From: Lachnospiraceae bacterium
Lineage (GTDB): Bacteria; Bacillota; Clostridia; Lachnospirales; Lachnospiraceae
Assembly (NCBI GenBank): GCA_015057085.1
Contig: SVFB01000100.1
Span: forward strand, 1-64,000
Length of the DNA stretch: 64,000 bases
Reading direction: 5' to 3'
Shown: piece after piece, positions 7,628-16,203 of the stretch
Numbering within the stretch: the stretch's first letter is position 1
Layout: each line of letters begins with the position of its first letter
The notes under the pieces: model-generated
Seen by the model: the letters and a program-made list of their open reading frames with translations, nothing else
Told to the model about the DNA's origin: nothing
Databases searched by the model: none
Translations under genes and position numbers: made by a program

Positions 7628-8596
7628 TTAGCTACAAAATGCACTCAAAATTTGGCTCATCAAAATATATAAATCAGATTTCGATTCTGCTTTTGCCACA
7701 ATAGAAATGATGCGCTCTCCACTGCTATTCTCGCTTAAAAGAATAAGACAATTTCCTGCAGCATCTGTAGTTCCTGTCTTGCCGCCAATAATGGTAAATC
7801 CGTTAGGAGAATCAACCGATCCGGATAGATAACGGTTTGTATTTTCATAAGTTTGATTCACCGACTCACCACGAATGTTCGTATATGAAACATCGATGGA
7901 TTTTGTACTGATGATTTCTACAAATACATCTGATTGGATGCATTTCTGAAAAATCAAATACAAATCATATACCGTTGTATAATGATTTTCTTCATGAAGT
8001 CCACTTGGATTTAAAAAGTGTGAATTTGTAGCACCCAACGCCTGAGCCTGTTGATTCATCACTTCTGCAAAAGCTTCCACTGAACCGGAATAATATTCAG
8101 CCAATGCGATTGCCGCATCATTTCCACTGGCAAGCAACAAACCGTAAAGCAAATTTTTTACAGTTGTAACATCACCGGCTGACAATCCGCAAGTTGATGC
8201 CTCCGCTTCTAAATCTACAGCATGATCACTAACTGTGACACTGTCATCTAAATTACAATTTTCAATGATAATAAGGGCTGTAAGGATTTTGGTTAAGCTT
8301 GCCGGATAAATCTGCTCATATATTTGATTGGCATAAACCACATCACATTTATCCACATTAAAGGCGCCTGAAGCAGCCGCCGTATATGCAGATACCTGAT
8401 CTGTACCAAAATCAGCCGTTCCTGTAACGCAAAGTCCCTCTGAAAAGAATCTTGCATCATATTGCACAGAACTGTTTTCCGCCATATATGCATTCGAATA
8501 AACCGGATAAGCATCTGTTATCGTTATTTTTTTCCCGCATGCAGTTAAAAAAACAGCTGCTATACATAAAATGCATAGCAGTCTGAATTTACGCAT
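7628..8596 (-). CDS. D-alanyl-D-alanine carboxypeptidase lipoprotein (S11 family)
   Basis: A DacA/DacF-type penicillin-binding protein that trims the terminal D-Ala of peptidoglycan stem peptides. The S11 motifs are present in order: SLTK (about residue 98) in PASLTKILTAL, SGN in LASGNDAA, and KTGTT (about 270). The N-terminus MRKFRLLCILCIAAVFLTACGKK is a lipoprotein signal with an LTAC lipobox, so the enzyme should be membrane-tethered. ATG 8596 starts 1 base after the mgsA stop, giving translational coupling. A TTG at 8623 inside mgsA, with AGAGGAG before it, would add nine residues ahead of the signal and is a real alternative. It is the last gene of the mre/mrd run. Confidence 0.88.
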   Translation of the reverse strand: MRKFRLLCILCIAAVFLTACGKKITITDAYPVYSNAYMAENSSVQYDARFFSEGLCVTGTADFGTDQVSAYTAAASGAFNVDKCDVVYANQIYEQIYPASLTKILTALIIIENCNLDDSVTVSDHAVDLEAEASTCGLSAGDVTTVKNLLYGLLLASGNDAAIALAEYYSGSVEAFAEVMNQQAQALGATNSHFLNPSGLHEENHYTTVYDLYLIFQKCIQSDVFVEIISTKSIDVSYTNIRGESVNQTYENTNRYLSGSVDSPNGFTIIGGKTGTTDAAGNCLILLSENSSGERIISIVAKAESKSDLYILMSQILSAFCS

Positions 8597-8597
8597 A

Positions 8598-8993
8598 TTA
8601 TTTGTACATATCACGCCAGTCAAGATCTCCTCTATCCAAAGCTCTAACTAAAAGCTCCGCAGTAGCAACATTTGTGGCAAGTGGAATATTATGCTCATCA
8701 CATAAGCGAACAATGCTATTGACATCAGGTTCATGAGATTTCGGCATTAACGGATCTCTCATAAATATAACAAGATCAATCTCGTTATGCTCAATTTGAG
8801 CGCCCAATTGCTGAGTTCCACCCAAACGACCAGCCAAATATTTATGAACCTGGAGATTTGCAACCTCTTCAATTAATCTACCGGTGGTTCCGGTCGCATA
8901 TAAATCGTTTTTACACAAAATCCCACGATAAGCGATACAAAAATTTTGCATTAACTTTTTCTTTGAATCATGTGCAACTAATCCGATATTCAT
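8598..8993 (-). CDS. mgsA: Methylglyoxal synthase homologue with a substituted catalytic Asp
   Basis: MgsA eliminates phosphate from dihydroxyacetone phosphate to give methylglyoxal. The fold signatures are clear: AHDSKK, YATGTTGRL (phosphate-binding), RDPLMPKSHEPD with D80, H87 and D90, and ATNVATAELL. The motif normally GGDQQ, whose Asp is the catalytic base (Asp71 in E. coli), reads GGTQQ here with T60. Activity is therefore doubtful unless a neighbouring residue substitutes. Its ATG overlaps the rodA stop by 4 bases, with a good GGGGAGG site inside rodA. mgsA next to rodA is a known clostridial arrangement. The function could have drifted towards regulation (inference). Confidence 0.88.
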   Translation of the reverse strand: MNIGLVAHDSKKKLMQNFCIAYRGILCKNDLYATGTTGRLIEEVANLQVHKYLAGRLGGTQQLGAQIEHNEIDLVIFMRDPLMPKSHEPDVNSIVRLCDEHNIPLATNVATAELLVRALDRGDLDWRDMYK

Positions 8994-10141
8994 AGAAAGC
9001 CTCCCCTATTATTGGATTTTGGCTGTAAGCCAACATTTAATACAATCCCAATTCCGATATAAAGCGAAACCAAAGAGGTAAGTCCATAGCTCACAAACGG
9101 TAATGGAATACCTGTATTCGGTAAAAAACCGATTGCTACAGATAAATTAATAATACTTTGAAATGCAACCAATGCTGCCATACCGCTGGCAATTAATCGT
9201 CCGGAAAATTCTTTTGATTTTCTGGCAATCAAAATGCATTCTATGCAAATCAAAATCAACAATCCGATGATAATAATCGCACCAACAAAGCCAAGTTCTT
9301 CACCGGCCACAGAAAAAATAAAATCTGTTTGCGGTTCCAAAATATAATTTGAATTCTTCATGGAAGTGGCCTGCGAATTGTTGAGTCCTTTACCCCACAA
9401 CTGTCCGGAACCAATTGCCATTATAGAATTTTGCTGTTGAATCGCTTTGCTGGAATATTTCACATTTGTCGGATCCAACCATGACATAATACGCTCTACC
9501 TGATACTTCAGTGAAGAATCTGATTCAATGATTGCATCAGCATGTTGAACAATATATATCAATACGATTGTTATGACAGGTACTACGATTCCTAAAACTG
9601 TCAATATTATTTTATAACTTAATCCTGCAATAAACAAGAGCGTTACAAAAATAATTGCTGTCATAATTGTGGTTGAAAGATCCGGCTGGATGACAATCAA
9701 AAGGAGCGGAACTGCTACCAGCACTCCGGAAAGCGCAAGAACTTTAAATGTATTTAGCTTTTCCCGATATTTTGATAAAAAATAAGCAAAAAACAATATG
9801 ATAAAAATCTTTGCGATTTCGGAAGGCTGAAATTTAATTCCTGCAATAGCGATCCATCTTGTGGAACCATTGCTGTTTGATCCAATGAGCTGAACAAGCC
9901 CCAGCAAAAAAATCATAAAGGCATAAATCGGCCATGCAAATTTTAGGATGAAGGTATAATCAATCAAAGAAATAAATACCATCAAAATAAATCCACCGAT
10001 AAAACCATAAATTTGCTTTCCCTGAACGGAGGACTCCGCACTACCGATTACCATAATTCCAACAATGGTCAATACAGTTACATATAAAATTAATAAAAAA
10101 TGATAATTACGTAAGCGATATCGTTTAAAACTATCAAACAT
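8990..10141 (-). CDS. rodA: Rod-shape SEDS glycosyltransferase RodA
   Basis: A SEDS-family peptidoglycan polymerase that makes glycan strands from lipid II with its partner class B PBP during elongation. About ten hydrophobic segments are visible. SEDS signatures include KFQPSEIAKIFII, the loop QPDLSTT (with the functionally important Asp), FIFSVAGEELGFVG and FLPNTGIPLPFVSYG near the C-terminus. The 383 residues match RodA/FtsW/SpoVE. The cognate PBP2 gene lies immediately upstream (39-base gap), which favours RodA over FtsW or SpoVE. The stop overlaps mgsA. Confidence 0.93.
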   Translation of the reverse strand: MFDSFKRYRLRNYHFLLILYVTVLTIVGIMVIGSAESSVQGKQIYGFIGGFILMVFISLIDYTFILKFAWPIYAFMIFLLGLVQLIGSNSNGSTRWIAIAGIKFQPSEIAKIFIILFFAYFLSKYREKLNTFKVLALSGVLVAVPLLLIVIQPDLSTTIMTAIIFVTLLFIAGLSYKIILTVLGIVVPVITIVLIYIVQHADAIIESDSSLKYQVERIMSWLDPTNVKYSSKAIQQQNSIMAIGSGQLWGKGLNNSQATSMKNSNYILEPQTDFIFSVAGEELGFVGAIIIIGLLILICIECILIARKSKEFSGRLIASGMAALVAFQSIINLSVAIGFLPNTGIPLPFVSYGLTSLVSLYIGIGIVLNVGLQPKSNNRGGFL

Positions 10142-10179
10142 GATTCAAACTACCTGCTCATTTCTAGTATAATGTCAAA

Positions 10180-13032
10180 TTAATCTGTAAAACTTGATGT
10201 TCCTGTATATGCATTTACTCCGGAAGCTTTCTTTGCCAAGAGGTCCTCCAATGAACTATCACCAAAGTAATATGCTAAAATATTGGCTGCGGCACCTTCT
10301 GCATTGTGAGATGTATAACCATAGGAAATACGAACCGAAATCGTGATTTCAGGATCTTCATATGGTGCATATCCCACAAACAATGCATGGTTTGGGCGGG
10401 TTTCAACCTGCTGTGCGGTACCGGTCTTTCCTGCTACATTCACAGATAAATCATCAAATATGGTGGATTCCTCCACTACCATTCTCATACCGGAATAAAT
10501 TGCATCCCACTGTTCATCATTTAATAAATCAGAAACATCTGAGGATGATTTTTCATATTGTTCTACTGTTTCTCCATTTGTGTCAACGATTTTGCTCATC
10601 AACTGATAATCATATAAATTACCGGAGACAAGTGCTGTCACATAGCGTGATAATGAAATCGTTGTATAGTTATTGTTTGACTGACCGATTGCAGCCATAA
10701 CAGGATATTCTGTAGCAATTTCCGGTGTGTTTTCTTCTATCTCAATTCCGGTTTTCTCACCAAGTCCGTATTGCTGTGCATATTTGGTTAAATAGGCAAT
10801 ACCTGATGCATCATCATATGTTCCATAATCTTTCAGTGCCAAATCATAACCTAAGGTATAGAAGAAAATATTACATGAATCACGCAGTGCTTCAGATACA
10901 TTAATATTTCCATGTGTACCTGGATATACCCAGCATCGTGGATGGTTATCAATTTGGTCGAAGATTCCTGTACATTGAATCTGTGTTGTGGTATCAATTA
11001 AACCTTCTGCCAATGCTGCAGTTGCGGTTACCATCTTAAATGTAGAACCACAAGCAGTTTTTTCCTGAGTTGCATAATTGTATAACGGATTAGACAAATC
11101 AGACTGCAGACTTGCATAATATTCTGCATCTACTCCATTCGCCATCTTATTATTATCATACCCCGGATAACTTACCAAAGCTTTGATTTCTCCGGTTTCC
11201 GTATCAGTGATAACGCAGCTGGCAGTGCATGGATCAAGTGCCAATTGCGCCGGTGTAATCTCAAGATTATCAATCTTCTCCAATAAGAAATCATAGGAAG
11301 ACATATTGCCGTTTTTTAGGGCAGATACATAATTTTCATCATAATCCAAAGCGCCCTGGTCATACAAAATAACACATAAATCACGACCGCTTATATTGCC
11401 GCCTTCCACCAAATATTGATAAATAATTTTAGCGAAATCTGTGCTTCCTTCCAAATCTTTCATGATATATTCCACCAAAGCATCATATACTTCGGAGGTA
11501 TCAGCATACTCTTCATCCACATCTAATGCTGTGATATCAATCCATTGCTTTGAAATACAATATTTAAAGTATTCTTCCGGACTGATTTTTCCGGCAGACC
11601 AATTGATATAGGTTTCATCGGACGTATCAATTTCCGAAGAAAGCAAAACCTCATTTGTACGAAGCATCTTTACAATATAAGTGATATAATCAAGCAACTC
11701 TTCACTCATATCATTATTGATGGTAGGATTTGATCCATATAATTCAGAATTCAGCTCTTCCAAAACCGTCTTCAGTCTGGATGAAAACGTTTGATAGATA
11801 GCTTTTTCTGTATCAGAAGCAGATTCACTATTAAAATGGTCAATATCCAAAATGCTGTTGTTGATTAACGAAAAATAAACATCCGAAATAGGAATATCTC
11901 CGGATTTGATATTGGTATATAAAATTCCGGCCAATTCTAATTCCAGTAATTCATATGTCGCTTTTTGTAATTCTGCATCAATTGACAAATAGATATCATT
12001 TCCGGCTACTGCATCCGTCTCACTGATGACAGAAGAAATTCTTCCTACATTGTCTACATATACAGATTGTTCTCCATTAACACCGCGCAGATAACTTTCA
12101 TAATACTGCTCGATGCCGGAGCGGCCAATGGTATCATTGATGGTATAAGAATCATCTTCCTCTTTTAGTGCTTCAAACTCTTCCGAAGAAATCGTTCCTG
12201 TATAACCGATGATACTTGAAAAATACTCACTGTAATTGTATTTACGAATCGTATCTTCTTCGATTGAAATATCAAGAATTGTATCGGAATGCTCATTGAT
12301 ATATGCAACTGTCTCATCTGACACATCTGAAGCTACGATGGAAGTGACATATCTTGAATATCTGTTTTCCAACAATGCAAAACGAAGTACTACCAAATAA
12401 TATGCAACTTCATCTGAATATTGTACCGGATCCGGATTCTTCTCTGTCGGCTCAAGATTGATACCGAAATGTTTGCTGTCATGCATGAGATAATCCATAA
12501 CCTGATCTGCAGTGGCTGTCGCTTCGTTAAAGCCAAAGGTTTCATTGTAGGTTAAATCATCATAGGAACTTGTTCCAAAGACATTTACCAAAAATGTTTT
12601 CAATGAAGATCCTGATACATTATAGGAATATGTATGATCGGATGCATTATAACTAATCCCAAATGAATTATAAATGGTTTCGTTGTGATCTAAAAGCATT
12701 TGAATCACTTCCGCAAGTTCTGCATTTAATAATAAATTCTTTTGAGATGTTGAATCATATGTTTGATTATCTGACATTACAACATTATATGACAATTCAT
12801 TATATGCCAAGAGGCGTCCTTCGCTATCATAAATATTTCCACGAGACGCTTCGATTGTAATATCTTTTTGTATTTTTAATGTGAAATTTTCCTGATAGGA
12901 TTCACCATTGATGATTTGCAATGAGAAAACTCTGCCAATCACCAATGCAAACAGAAGGCCGATTACGACCATAAGGACAAATAGTCTGGATGTAAAAAAA
13001 TTCTTCAGGAACTCTTTAATATCATAAATCAA
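10180..13032 (-). CDS. mrdA: Penicillin-binding protein 2, elongasome transpeptidase, unusually long
   Basis: A class B PBP that cross-links peptidoglycan with RodA. One N-terminal membrane helix (about residues 15-38) is followed by the pedestal domain (ASRGNIYDSEGRLLAYN, ...GRSGIEQYYESYLRG) and the transpeptidase with STFK (about 660), SCN (about 716) and KTGTAQ (about 867). Between pedestal and catalytic Ser lies an extra, mostly acidic and helical block (about 375-600), making 950 residues against about 600-700 in E. coli or Bacillus. The start is a TTG at 13032 overlapping mreD by 11 bases, with GAGGAG upstream. A large insert in this protein recurs in related clostridia as far as I recall; its role is unknown. 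Confidence 0.92.
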   Translation of the reverse strand: MIYDIKEFLKNFFTSRLFVLMVVIGLLFALVIGRVFSLQIINGESYQENFTLKIQKDITIEASRGNIYDSEGRLLAYNELSYNVVMSDNQTYDSTSQKNLLLNAELAEVIQMLLDHNETIYNSFGISYNASDHTYSYNVSGSSLKTFLVNVFGTSSYDDLTYNETFGFNEATATADQVMDYLMHDSKHFGINLEPTEKNPDPVQYSDEVAYYLVVLRFALLENRYSRYVTSIVASDVSDETVAYINEHSDTILDISIEEDTIRKYNYSEYFSSIIGYTGTISSEEFEALKEEDDSYTINDTIGRSGIEQYYESYLRGVNGEQSVYVDNVGRISSVISETDAVAGNDIYLSIDAELQKATYELLELELAGILYTNIKSGDIPISDVYFSLINNSILDIDHFNSESASDTEKAIYQTFSSRLKTVLEELNSELYGSNPTINNDMSEELLDYITYIVKMLRTNEVLLSSEIDTSDETYINWSAGKISPEEYFKYCISKQWIDITALDVDEEYADTSEVYDALVEYIMKDLEGSTDFAKIIYQYLVEGGNISGRDLCVILYDQGALDYDENYVSALKNGNMSSYDFLLEKIDNLEITPAQLALDPCTASCVITDTETGEIKALVSYPGYDNNKMANGVDAEYYASLQSDLSNPLYNYATQEKTACGSTFKMVTATAALAEGLIDTTTQIQCTGIFDQIDNHPRCWVYPGTHGNINVSEALRDSCNIFFYTLGYDLALKDYGTYDDASGIAYLTKYAQQYGLGEKTGIEIEENTPEIATEYPVMAAIGQSNNNYTTISLSRYVTALVSGNLYDYQLMSKIVDTNGETVEQYEKSSSDVSDLLNDEQWDAIYSGMRMVVEESTIFDDLSVNVAGKTGTAQQVETRPNHALFVGYAPYEDPEITISVRISYGYTSHNAEGAAANILAYYFGDSSLEDLLAKKASGVNAYTGTSSFTD

Positions 13033-13549
13033 ATTTCTTCGCGCTCCTCTTCTCTTTTTCTTCCAGTAATTGATTAATCTTTAATAAGACAAAATATAAT
13101 ACAATGGCTACCACCATGGTATAAACCAGTTCAGGAAGAATAATTGACTTCAAATAGTATAAGAAATGGAATCTGCCTCGCAACATAAACATGAAGAAAT
13201 ATGTAAACAAATTATAGACCACATCACTGAGTGAAATCAAAAGCACCGGAAGCTTGATATCATCCGGATAAAAATACTTTTGGAACAATCCGTTGATGAA
13301 TCCGATATACATATATAAAAGTGCATAGATTCCCACATAAAAGCCAAAAAACAAATCTACAATCAAGCCACAGATAAATCCAATGATCATGCCTTCTCGT
13401 GAACCGCGCATAAAACCAAATGCTGACACTACAATAATCAGCAAATTCGGAGAAATATTAGCGAAGGCCCAAACCTGGAAAACTGTGGTTTGAAGCAAAA
13501 AGCACAATATGATAATTAATAAAACTATTATTGTTCTGCGTAATCGCAT
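13022..13549 (-). CDS. mreD: Rod shape-determining membrane protein MreD
   Basis: A small polytopic membrane protein that links MreC and the SEDS-PBP machinery in the elongasome. The 175 residues hold five to six hydrophobic segments. The central stretch GMIIGFICGLIVDLFFGFYVG is typical of MreD. The ATG overlaps the mreC stop (TAATG) and its own 3' end overlaps PBP2, so the whole mre-mrd block is tightly coupled. The family is poorly conserved in sequence, so the call leans on topology and position. Confidence 0.88.
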   Translation of the reverse strand: MRLRRTIIVLLIIILCFLLQTTVFQVWAFANISPNLLIIVVSAFGFMRGSREGMIIGFICGLIVDLFFGFYVGIYALLYMYIGFINGLFQKYFYPDDIKLPVLLISLSDVVYNLFTYFFMFMLRGRFHFLYYLKSIILPELVYTMVVAIVLYFVLLKINQLLEEKEKRSAKKFDL

Positions 13550-14421
13550 TAGTCACTTGTTTCCTTTACTTCTAAAATCACAAGAACCGTTTGTAAATGT
13601 TCAAAATCAACAACAGGCGTAATGGTACCTGATTTTGTCAACCCATTCGAGTTTTCTTCAATGGATGTAATATATCCAATCAAAATTCCTTGTTGATATT
13701 GATCTGATACCGAACTGGTTACAACCGGATCTCCTACAGAGACTTTATCATCCGAATCTCTCAACTCGGAAAACTCAATCACCTGATTTTCTCTCATCTG
13801 CTGTAAATTTCCTGAGACATTAAAATTGTCTCCGGTTGTGGTTACCATAGCGCTGACATTATTGGAATCATCTATGATACTTCTAACAGTAGCATAATTC
13901 GGGCTTACATCCGTTACAATGCCAACCAAACCACTGCCGGCCAACACATTCATTCCCACTTCAATGCCGGAATTGGATCCGCGATTAATCGTAAATACAT
14001 CAAACCAGTTGCTGGAATCGGAAGCTACAACACTGGCAGCGATTTTCTCATAGCTTGGATAAGTTTCATCCAGTTCAAGAATTTCGCGATAATTATCTAC
14101 TTCATAGCTTTCAAGTCGCGAAATGGTAAGCTGAGAGGTTAAATCATCCACTTGCTTCTTTAATTCCTCGTTTTCAGCTTGAACCTCCGACAAAGTTTGG
14201 AAATCATTTACTTTGTCCGATACCCACTGTCCAATATTGTTAATTCCTGTTTGCATCGGCACAAAAACATAACCGGCCACCGCAGATAACGGTCCGCCGG
14301 AGATGTTAAATACCAAGCCGATAAAAATAGAAATTACACATATAAAAGAAAGAAGTATCAATAAAAATTTTGTAGGTATATTTTTTCTTTTTTTACTGCT
14401 AAATCTGTGTTTTCTCATCAT
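13549..14421 (-). CDS. mreC: Rod shape-determining protein MreC
   Basis: A membrane-anchored scaffold that binds PBP2 outside the membrane and activates RodA-PBP2. A basic N-terminus (RKHRFSSKKRKN) precedes one transmembrane helix (about residues 18-40). A coiled coil follows (about 70-110, VQAENEELKKQVDDLTSQL) and then the two-barrel MreC domain with VVASDSSNWFDVFTINRGSNSGIEVGM and GLVGIVTDVSPNYATV. The 290 residues are typical. The ribosome-binding site is weak, so translation may depend on the preceding mreB-like gene 8 bases away. Confidence 0.92.
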   Translation of the reverse strand: MMRKHRFSSKKRKNIPTKFLLILLSFICVISIFIGLVFNISGGPLSAVAGYVFVPMQTGINNIGQWVSDKVNDFQTLSEVQAENEELKKQVDDLTSQLTISRLESYEVDNYREILELDETYPSYEKIAASVVASDSSNWFDVFTINRGSNSGIEVGMNVLAGSGLVGIVTDVSPNYATVRSIIDDSNNVSAMVTTTGDNFNVSGNLQQMRENQVIEFSELRDSDDKVSVGDPVVTSSVSDQYQQGILIGYITSIEENSNGLTKSGTITPVVDFEHLQTVLVILEVKETSD

Positions 14422-14428
14422 TTTTGTA

Positions 14429-15445
14429 TTACTTTAAATCCAAACTCTTTAATTTGAATAATAATCTCTTGTATTTTGACTCAGAAACAATCTTTACCAA
14501 ACCACGAACTGCGGTCTCTTCCGGATTTTCTGCAATATTGACCTTGATATTTGTAATCTGAGTAAACAAATCTGCAAGGCGATCAATCTGAGAACCGCCA
14601 CCTGTGATATAAATTCCGGAATGAATAATATCCTTTGCCAATTCCGGCGGGGTTTTCTCCAAAATCAATTTGATGGAATAGCAAATATTCTCTAAGTTTG
14701 CCTGAAGAGCCTTGTAAACATCTTCCGCTTTAACTTCCATTTCAACAGGTAAACCGCTGACTACATTTCTTCCAACAATCACCATACTGTCTTCTCTTCC
14801 AGGAAGTCCGGAACCTAATGTCTCCTTTAAGGATTTTGCAGTTTTCTGGCCAATTACCAGATTATATTCTCTTCTCATATAAGAGATAATTGATTCATCA
14901 AAACGGTTTCCGCCAAAATGAAGCAATTCACTTAAAACCAGACCACCAAGAGAAATAACAGAGATTTCAGTGGTATCGGCACCAAGATTTACAATCATAA
15001 TACCGGTAGGTTCATTTGCATCCAGTCCCATTCCAACAGCATCTGCAATCGGTTTTTCGCAAAGATTGATAGAATGCGCTTTCACTTTGCTTTTGTCAAA
15101 GATTTCATAAAATGCTCTTTTTTCTACATTTGTGATATCAGTAGGTACAGCAACAACGAAATCAGCACCCTTTAAATTGCTTTTTGTATTATGTACTAAA
15201 AAGTTGAATACATAATTTTGAAGATTATTAAAGTCGGCGATTACACCATTTACAACAGGAAATGTAATTTGGATGCTTTCCGGAGCCTTCTCATACATCG
15301 CATAAGCTTCATCTCCATATGCGTAAATTTCATTTTTATTGATTAAGGCAATGGTATTTTTTTCATTTAAAATCTTACCATTTGACTTACAAAATACTTT
15401 TAAATTGCAAGTTCCGAAATCAATTCCGTATACGTTGTTGCTCAT
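14429..15445 (-). CDS. mreB: MreB-like actin homologue with a divergent phosphate-2 motif
   Basis: An actin-fold filament protein that guides the elongation machinery under the membrane. Phosphate-1 is YGIDFGTCN, the hydrolysis helix region is CEKPIADAVGMGL, and the adenosine motif is GIYITGGGSQIDRLADLF. Phosphate-2, normally VDIGGGTTE, reads VNLGADTTE, so the conserved Asp is Asn153 and the Gly triplet is broken. With 338 residues and the mreC-mreD order it is clearly of the MreB family, but nucleotide turnover may be slow or lost. A canonical MreB may exist elsewhere in the genome. AGAAGGAG precedes the ATG. Confidence 0.88.
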   Translation of the reverse strand: MSNNVYGIDFGTCNLKVFCKSNGKILNEKNTIALINKNEIYAYGDEAYAMYEKAPESIQITFPVVNGVIADFNNLQNYVFNFLVHNTKSNLKGADFVVAVPTDITNVEKRAFYEIFDKSKVKAHSINLCEKPIADAVGMGLDANEPTGIMIVNLGADTTEISVISLGGLVLSELLHFGGNRFDESIISYMRREYNLVIGQKTAKSLKETLGSGLPGREDSMVIVGRNVVSGLPVEMEVKAEDVYKALQANLENICYSIKLILEKTPPELAKDIIHSGIYITGGGSQIDRLADLFTQITNIKVNIAENPEETAVRGLVKIVSESKYKRLLFKLKSLDLK

Positions 15446-15458
15446 AATAAATCTCCTT

Positions 15459-16136
15459 CTAAATCAATTGATTTTCATAAAAACTATAGAATTGCTGGTC
15501 ACCGATAATAATATGATCGACCAGAACCAAATCTAAGAGATAGGCCTCCTGCTTCAGTCGGTTTGTTGTACGAATATCATCTTCGCTCGGACTAGGGTCT
15601 CCGGAAGGATGATTATGCAAAACCACAATATTCTTACCTCCGGAAAGCATTGCTTTCTTTAATATTTCCTGTCTGGGAAAGAATGCAAAATCCGTTGCAC
15701 CGGATGAGAAAATATCATCCTGTAAAAAACGACCTTTTGTATCAAAATATGCAGCAATCACAAATTCCGTTTGGGAATGACGCATTTGCTCCATATAATA
15801 ATCCGCAATGGTTTGGCTGCTTTCCATAAACATTCGAGTAGAATAATTCTGGCTTGCCATACGCTTCGATAATTCTGCAATTGCTTTTAATTGCATGCCT
15901 TTGATCTTGCCAATGCCGGAAATCCGAATCAATTCCTCATAAGGAATCGAATATAAATTCATCAAATTCCCATTGTGGGACGATAAAATATTTCTGGCAA
16001 TATCCAAAGCCGATTCATTTTTCGTTCCTGTTTTGATGATAACTGCCAACAACTCAGCATCTGACATACTGCTAACGCCCCTTTCAAAAAATTTCTCATA
16101 AGGGCGTTCTGAAACAGGTAAATTCTTCATTTTCAT
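15459..16136 (-). CDS. radC: RadC/YsxA-family JAMM-domain protein
   Basis: The N-terminus holds a helix-hairpin-helix pair (ELAVIIKTGTKNESA..., ISGIGKIKGMQLKAIAEL). The C-terminal JAB1/MPN-like domain has the metal motif HNHPSGDPSPSEDD. Despite the name, a role in DNA repair is not established for this family. The ATG at 16136 (MKMKNLPVSERPYEKF) is preferred since it matches the family start and has AAAGGA upstream; an open frame continues to 16187 without a suitable site. It lies 13 bases upstream of mreB, the common Firmicute order radC-mreB-mreC-mreD. Confidence 0.91.
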   Translation of the reverse strand: MKMKNLPVSERPYEKFFERGVSSMSDAELLAVIIKTGTKNESALDIARNILSSHNGNLMNLYSIPYEELIRISGIGKIKGMQLKAIAELSKRMASQNYSTRMFMESSQTIADYYMEQMRHSQTEFVIAAYFDTKGRFLQDDIFSSGATDFAFFPRQEILKKAMLSGGKNIVVLHNHPSGDPSPSEDDIRTTNRLKQEAYLLDLVLVDHIIIGDQQFYSFYENQLI

Positions 16137-16203
16137 AGGTTTGTGTGTCCTTTCTACTTTCTCGAACACGCCACAGTACAAACCCATAACATTCTTAATT
16201 TTA

